Positions 58,007 to 64,000 of a DNA stretch of 64,000 bases are shown here, piece after piece; the stretch's first letter is position 1; every line of letters starts with the position of its first letter. Source of the stretch: Phoronis australis. Lineage: Eukaryota > Phoronida > Phoronidae. The stretch is taken from positions 222,270 to 286,269 of the forward strand of contig NMRA01000452.1 of the NCBI GenBank assembly GCA_002633005.1, read 5' to 3'. Below the pieces are notes generated by a model, which was not told the origin of the DNA, did no database searches, and saw only the letters and a program-made list of their open reading frames with translations. A program made the translations under genes and the position numbers.

Positions 58007-58265
58007 TCACTGAAAAGCTCACATAAGCACCAAATTTGCATGAAAAGATTTTTTCCAGCTATATCTACTCTTTGTTCACTAATTTCATTTTGCACTGTTC
58101 ATATCATCACGTGCATGTACATATACAACCACCGCCATAAAGTTTCAAAACATTTAAAACTTAAATAATAATAATAGTCAGTGACAGACCACACCATTTA
58201 ACATAAATCACATCAAAACCACATAGCAATCAGAGTTGAAATGAAGATAATTCATACTCTGTGCA

Positions 58266-58418
58266 GTGGCGGAATTAAAGGGTCCAAGGGGTCATTCCTT
58301 CCCAAATTTTCCAAGATTCCATTTCGCAAGTTGGGGTGCGAATGTCTGATGGGGAAAAATCCTGGATTATACTGCACACTGGTCTCCCCCTAACTCAAAA
58401 TCCTGTATCCGCCCCTGC
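58266..58418. mobile_element. Possible hAT-like MITE
   Basis: Left cagtggcggaattaaagggt and right, inverted, caggggcggatacaggattt resemble the CAGtGGCGGAt termini of small hAT elements. CTGTG adjoins both ends but no clean 8-bp target duplication was found. Confidence 0.45.
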
Positions 58419-58603
58419 TGTGGTCACAAGGGAATTAAAACTGCAGTTGCAACCAAACAAATACATCGTCCATTTGCATTATCCAGCAAGTATAAACACA
58501 CAAACTCAAAATCCTGTTGCGAGCATATTTAGGACATATAGACCTTCGCCCTGGTTAAAAGAATGAGGTCAAATCTCTTGGCGTGCACCGAGTGAAAACG
58601 GTG

Positions 58604-59087
58604 AGTTCACGATTTTGGGAACTGAAATAGGGACTGCTCGAAGAAAAAGTTTGATAACGGGAGTATTTGTTAGAAGGAATTAAACACATCGACAACCTCC
58701 TAAGGTGTTCCTCTATGCGCAAAAGGTCATCTCCTCTGGTCGGGACAACAGAGGCGATGGTCATTGCCTAGCCGCCTGGTAGAGGTAGACACTACAGTGT
58801 TGCTAAGCCTAGTAAAGAGTAGGCAATGGCCATCGCCTCTGTTGGCCCGAACCAGAGGCGATGCAGAGGCTATAGGCGCTCTGTACGCCGGAAGCTTTTC
58901 GGCGAATTATGCCTCGCACCAACTAAACCATCAAAGTCACGTTGTTATAAATACCTTTTGCTTTTGCGCATAGAGGAACACCTTAGGAGGTTGCCGATGT
59001 GTTTAATTCCTTCCAACTCGAACAAATACTCCCGTTATCAAACTTTTTCTTCGAGTAGTCCCTATTTCAGTTCCCAAAATCGTGAAC
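58604..59087. mobile_element. Snap-back (inverted pair) copies of repeat family B
   Basis: Left arm about 58604-58770 (cacgattttgggaactgaaa ... gatggtcattgccta) and right arm about 58820-59087 are inverted copies separated by about 50 bp. The left copy lacks about 90 internal bases present in the right. A third copy in direct orientation is at 59498-59762. Confidence 0.8.
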
Positions 59088-59497
59088 TCAACATTTTTAT
59101 ACTGCGCACGCTCCAATTTTTACCGCGCTCGCTAGGTGATGTGACTTCATGACCTCAATCTTTAAATGGGCCAAAGGTGAACCACTGCGGTCTTTTCAGT
59201 CAAATGTTCGTTGGCCAAAATGCCACCACTTATACTTGTCTTTAATTGGCGTTACTTGAAACTGATTGTATTTCAATGAATTATTGTTTGTATTTGATAA
59301 AAATAAATGCTGTTGATATGACATTTAATAGTCTTTGTGCACATATTTGACATTTTAATGTTTAACAACACGGCAAATGCACGGCTGGTTCCCGGCAGCA
59401 CGTACGCAGAGGGCGAGGACTTCAGCTTTCACAGTTCGCCGGTAGGACCGCAACTTCTGACCTTCGGCCTGGTTAAAAAAATTGAAAATTTTGATTT

Positions 59498-59762
59498 CAC
59501 GATTTTGGGAACTGAAATAGGGACTGCTCGAAGAAAAAGTTTGATAATGGGAGTATTTGTTCGACTTGGAAGGAATTAAACACATCGACAACCTCCTAAG
59601 GTGTTCCTCTATGCGCAAAAGGTATTTATAACAACGTAACTTTGATGGTTTAGTCGGTGCGAGGCATAATTCGCCGAAAAGCTTCCAGTGTACGGAGCGT
59701 CTATAGCCTCTGCATCGCCTCTGGTTCGGGCCAACAGAGCCTAGAGGCGATGGTCATTGCCT
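59498..59762 (+). mobile_element. Repeat family B, direct copy
   Basis: About 265 bp from cacgattttgggaactgaaa to ggcgatggtcattgccta, nearly identical to the arms at 58604-59087 and to the fragment at 25695. Contains a 6-bp cctaga insertion near 59737. No coding capacity. Confidence 0.8.
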
Positions 59763-59866
59763 AAGTAAAGAGAAGAGTATTTCTACGTGTCTCGCGATCC
59801 CGCTCTCCTGTTATTATGCAGTTTCAGTGTGTTTTTGGGTGATGTGACCGTGTCTTTGCTGGAAGT

Positions 59867-60207
59867 ATGAGTGACAGTGTCGGGCGGTCGAAGTCAAAAA
59901 CAGATGCACAAAAACAAGTAAAAGATAGCCTCTTGACTGACTGTCTGAAAAACACAAGTCTGGCTGAGTTTTGCGAGTCCACAGACACAGTGCAAATAAG
60001 ACAGATTGTCAGAATAAATACCTTCTCTTCGGAAATGTTCCTACATCAAGATGTGCCTTCTGTGGTTCATCTGCAGAACATTTTGCAAATGAAATTTGGT
60101 TTTGAAATTCATTTTTGGACTTTAAAGTCAAGTCACCCGGCAACTTCGCTGTTTTGGACTCCATTTTGCAACCAAAGGTCAATGTGGTGAACCATTCCAA
60201 GATGAAG
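59867..60207 (+). pseudogene. Unrecognised possible coding fragment, frame-shifted
   Basis: An ATG at 59867 opens a 107-codon frame starting MSDSVGRSKSKTDAQKQVKD. From about 60020 a different frame looks more protein-like (KYLLFGNVPTSRCAFCGSS, then after a stop NSFLDFKVKSPGNFAVLDS) and ends at a plausible donor aag|gtagga (60208). This could be a decayed gene or transposon protein, or chance. No family was recognised. Confidence 0.2.
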
Positions 60208-60819
60208 GTAGGACGATTTTGATTAGTCATTGCGCGTTTAAACATTTTGTTTATTGCATTCTATTTTCTTACTTTTATTTATACAGATAAATTTTAAATT
60301 TGCTTGCTCGCGTCATTTAACTTATTCTACAGTAATTTCAAAGCAAAATGGGAACCTTCATTGCATACGACCCCTATTTTATGGAATCGGCCATATGGAC
60401 TGAGAATGATAAAACTAAAATAATGCTCAGGTCAGATGTTGAAAGTTTTCGTTACAATTACTTGAGTGACACCTGGCGCTAGATATTGAGCTTTGTCCAG
60501 CCTAAACTTGAGTGACAACTGGCGTTAGGTTGGGTTTTGTCCCGACAACGGGTCCCGTGCGTGGATGTCAACAAAAGTTTTAACCATGAACCTAATACTT
60601 TTCCGGAAGAATGTTATGGTTAAATAAGGTCTATTGGGAAAATAGTTCGCATACAACGTGTATTCGTGCCAATAGTTGACCGCATAAAAACATGCATTTA
60701 GTAACTCGATCAGCTAGCTAAAATAAAAATCGAATTAGCCATTTTACCATAACTAGATAAAATCGACCTCATAATATCTCTTATCATGATGAGATTCTTT
60801 TTAGCTGTCAACAGAAGTC

Positions 60820-60950
60820 ACAGACAGGCAATGTGTTTTCCCTATCTTCGAATAGCGAGAGTAGATACACCCAGTCCAAGCCTAGTAAGAACTGCCGGGT
60901 TTGAACTCGCACTGCACAGTGAGTGAGCCGTTGATGGGGGTTTCGATGTT
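60820..60950 (-). repeat. tRNA-derived SINE candidate
   Basis: On the minus strand, gtgcgagttcaaacccggca (starting within gcagtgcgag...) is a good B box context. It is followed by a non-tRNA body ttcttactaggcttggactg. The A box is unclear. Confidence 0.4.
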
Positions 60951-61076
60951 CTTCTAGTAACAGAAATAGAAACTTCTCATTGTAAAACAAACAAAAAATG
61001 AGTTGATGAGAGTAAAAGGCCTATTTTGATTTTCATTTTGGTAGCTAAAGAGGTGAAATTTGGTAATTGTTGGTCG

Positions 61077-61239
61077 GAGCCATTGACTTGCATAAGGCCC
61101 AGATAGGAAAAGATAAGTCCATGGCGTTAGCACATCCGAGATACGAACAATTTGTTGCCATAGTAGCAAAGCATTCGGAGAATAACGAGCCTGCGGCCAA
61201 TGATTCTTTGATGAATAGTTTGTTTCTGTGGTTGTCCAA
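61077..61239 (+). CDS. Possible internal exon, unrecognised
   Basis: An open segment (GAIDLHKAQIGKDKSM ... NSLFLWLSK) ends at a consensus-like donor aag|gtaata (61240) and has balanced, protein-like composition. A TAA lies 9-11 bases upstream in the same frame and only a weak acceptor (tcggag|cc) is available. Strand agreement with the fragment at 59867 is suggestive, but phases do not clearly join. No function is assigned. Confidence 0.2.
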
Positions 61240-61985
61240 GGTAATAATTCTAACGTTATTAACTGATGATGTGCCGCCAGCCTCTGAACAATGCCTGAAT
61301 GCATTACTATTGACAGAGGTGTCATGTTCATTCAGCTAAGCCTTCGAGGCATCACAATAATTATTACATTCGGTGCAATCAATTCTGTTCATTGATACAA
61401 TAAACAACTTGGCTCTCACTAGTATATCCGATGCCGTTGTGTAGAGCCTTTGAAAATGGTCCAAACTTGGCTAATTTCGGAACGTCAGATCTCAGAGATG
61501 GCAGATGGGATATATATGAAACATTCACATTGTGTGCTAAGTTACTCAAAGTTCTTCGAAAAGCTTTCAGGATTTGTCTTTAAATTATTTCGTGAAAAAA
61601 TGCCCAAGTTGTGTTTTTGAAGCTTTCACACTGCACTATACTTCATGCAAAGTTCCCCAAAACTCCTTTCGGGGAGTATTTTTGAAATCCACTACTGCGT
61701 GAGAGTCTATAAAAATAAGATTTTTATGAAGAAACTCAAAAGTTGCACAATATAATGAAAGAAAAACAAAATAATTCCGGAAATTGGGTAGATCATTTTT
61801 TACAACACTGACATATGTGTAGATTCTACCAACCACTCGCATAAGTCACTCCTGATCAGATTTATTTGAATTAGGGCTGAGTACAATACAAGTGACGTAC
61901 CAATAAACTTTGAGTTAGGAGCAAAAATCAGACTTATGCACGACATGTGCACTTTATCGAGTTGACTAAACTCAACGTGTTTCTC

Positions 61986-62045
61986 CATTGCCGGATTAAG
62001 GGTTTGCGGGGCCCTTAGCTAAAAGAAGTCCAAGGGCCCCATTTA
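61986..62045. mobile_element. Possible hAT-like element end
   Basis: ccattgccggattaagggtt followed by tgcggggccctta..., with ccaagggcccc downstream, resembles the GCCGGATTAAGG termini of dispersed hAT-type elements. The partner end was not located. Confidence 0.3.
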
Positions 62046-62059
62046 CTAATTTGAGGTAA

Positions 62060-63230
62060 CTGATGTATATCTATAAAGTGTTTTTTTAAATTTTAAGTTA
62101 CAAACGGAATATACTAATCCGAATTTGAAAGTTGGGATTGTTAATGCATTCCTACCGAAAAAGCTGTCACTATAATCTAGGATTTATACCGACGAATTTA
62201 CACATTCAGGTAATGTGTATTAACGTGATACGGCAGTTTATTTGCTCTTCTTATGATTTAGCGAAGTTCTCTTTTCTTGTTTTTAATGTGGGAAGCTTCA
62301 ATTAATGCTAACATCATTATCAAGACTTCTTAATTTTCTCTTTCCACGTTCACAGTAGCTCCTGCCCATGTTTTTTTTCTTGCGACATCTTTGCACGCAG
62401 TACGCGTTTTATTCCTTTAAATTGTGAAAATGACCTTTCTCTAGAGCAATTAGAGACCACGAGACTCAAAAACAATCTCAACACTCATGTTCTGTGTTTA
62501 GGAACTTTGACATAATTCGAACAGATTATTTGATACAAGTTCTTGAAATCCATTTGGCCAGCGCCAGTAAGTTATTCTGCTCCAAGTAATTATGGAGAAG
62601 AAGCAGTTCACCAATAAGGTTTTATTCGCTGTATATTCCTTCTTCTATGTTTCAACTGGGAACTGGATTTCGCCAATGGGAAAAGCAGCTTGTGAATGAC
62701 AAATGAAAGGATTCTTGAAAAAAGGTTGCACACATCCCAACCTGAAAGACGTTTCGTATTCCGGCAACACTGCCCCGAAATCGTTCATGAAAGTCTTAGT
62801 ATTAATCGTGTTTGTGAGTGATAAATTTTCAAGTGTTTTTTTTGACTTGCTTTCAGAATTTGGAGAACTCGAGTGACTTAGTGACAGAATCTTCACGTAA
62901 TGTCTGATCAGAGAGAAACTTGCGTTTTGATTTTGAGATACTGGTTTGTTCTCCGGAACTATTGTGAAATGAAAGTATTTAATTTGGGAATTTTTCAGGT
63001 CCCATTTAAACTGTCGCCTTTGTTTTCTTTTCCGATGACTTGTGTTGTATGTTTGTTTCATTTCAATCTAAAGACGGCCGAAAGTACAATAACACAGCCG
63101 CATTGAAGTACCGGCAGTAACTTACAATCGAATCATATCAAACTAACTTTAATGGGGGTGCATTAAAACCATTGACATTTTTCCTCCTTAAATTCACTGC
63201 CTTAGCAACCTGTAACTATAGAGTTTTCTG
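62060..63230. other. No gene recognised
   Basis: A 138-codon minus ORF (62645-63061) is present but has biased Ser/Asn/Lys/Phe composition, no recognisable domain and no splice context. It is treated as chance. Confidence 0.4.
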
Positions 63231-63239
63231 TGAGCAAGA

Positions 63240-64000
63240 CCACGAAAACCTTTCGAAATAAACATTAATCCTAAATATTTATATAAATTTACAATATTAA
63301 CAGTATTTCTATCATACGTCCATTTTTCATACGATCTAACATTCCACCCTTTCTGAAAACAATTATCTTAGTCTTCGACATGTTAACAATCAATTTCCAT
63401 TTCTAACAATACTCATATAAAATATTCATTTTTTCTGCAGTCCTTTAACACTAAAGGACAATAAAACCAAATCAACAGCAAACAACAGATACAATAATTC
63501 AGCTGTTCCCATGGAAATTTTTTCACCGCCACCGGATTTTAATTCTTGCTCTAAATCATTTATAAATAAAATAAACAAAAACAGTGATAGCCGAGACTCT
63601 CACCCTGAGAGCCTTGCTTTAGACCACTTTGACCACCAAAGAACTCCGTATAGCTCCCATTATTCAATCTCATGCACGTTTTTACCTCCGCGTACATTGC
63701 TTTGATTATTTTATACATCTTACCTTCTATGCGATTGTTCTTTAATTTAAGATATAATGTCCTTCTATATATACATGTATATGCTGTCAAAAGCGGTTTT
63801 AAAAACCACGAAAGCACTACAGAATCTACCTTTCTCCCGTAATATAAAGCAAACACGTGATCCACCGTACTGTGCCCTTTCTTAAACGCAGCTCCATACA
63901 TACTAATTACGTTTTCTCTTTCCGACCATTTTGAAGTCGCCGGCATACTATTTTTTTCGAATATTTTGGCTGTGACTTGCATGAGGGAAATTCCTCTGAA
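63240..64000 (-). mobile_element. Decayed non-LTR retrotransposon (LINE) reverse transcriptase fragment, runs off window
   Basis: Minus-strand translation gives FKKGHSTVDHVFALY, then a disrupted stretch where FDSVNR would be expected, IEGKMYKIIKAMY, GLKQGSQGE, and after a frame change FILFINDL, LLFAVDLVLLS, MSKTKIIVFRKGG. These are consecutive RT blocks of RTE/Jockey-grade LINEs. The catalytic FADD box reads FAVD, and stops and frameshifts interrupt the frame, so the copy is dead. The 5' part lies beyond 64000. Confidence 0.85.

Noticed and set aside
62645-63061. 138-codon minus ORF
   Set aside because: Biased composition, no domain, no splice sites or relatives recognised; AT-rich chance ORF is likelier.

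Overview
This is a gene-dense stretch of an animal nuclear genome. Spliced genes use GT-AG introns of roughly 0.2-5 kb, DNA is AT-rich, and minisatellites and small DNA transposons are frequent. Gene content and protein similarity fit a bilaterian-grade, highly heterozygous invertebrate, probably marine. I cannot fix the phylum from the sequence. Exons were assigned by reading splice sites and reading frame by hand and comparing with remembered human orthologues; no search was run.

Layout: (1) 811-1991 (+): last two coding exons of a LARP4-type La-related protein, then a long 3' region. (2) 6768-23339 (-): PHF14, 18 coding exons recovered, with a block of about 65 codons missing beside an N at 15427. 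(3) 23567-29092 (+): NDUFA4, head-to-head with PHF14 with 227 bp between the start codons. (4) 30510-33239 (-): MRPL32, three exons, with a 35-bp satellite array in intron 2. (5) 33554-43821 (+): PSMA2 (proteasome alpha-2), head-to-head with MRPL32. (6) 46284-57986 (-): AGPS (peroxisomal alkyl-DHAP synthase), complete at the 3' end and ending in the PTS1-type tripeptide SKL; its first exon is not seen. (7) 58-64 kb: no certain host gene; snap-back repeats, a tRNA-like SINE, hAT-like ends and a decayed LINE reverse transcriptase at the right edge.

Six single Ns (9553, 15427, 25694, 31949, 40603, 49187) look like contig joins. At four of them the flanking 0.9-2.4 kb is present twice, once on each side, with silent exon differences, indels and polymorphic insertions. 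These are best read as two haplotypes placed in tandem by the assembler, not real duplications. They duplicate exons of PHF14, NDUFA4, PSMA2 and AGPS, and a naive gene model would be wrong at all four.

The genes are mostly housekeeping: mRNA binding, chromatin reading, cytochrome oxidase, mitochondrial translation, proteasome and ether-lipid synthesis. They do not form one pathway. What links them is position: the two divergent pairs PHF14/NDUFA4 and MRPL32/PSMA2 are also neighbours in vertebrates, and as recalled all the orthologues lie on human Hox-bearing chromosomes (7p, 2q31, 12q13). No new defence or biosynthetic system was found. The most unusual signals are minisatellites that appear to have grown out of exon-intron junctions (AGPS, PSMA2), a TA-flanked transposon nested in an older repeat whose empty site is also in this window, a polymorphic insertion in NDUFA4, and the AGPS PTS1.
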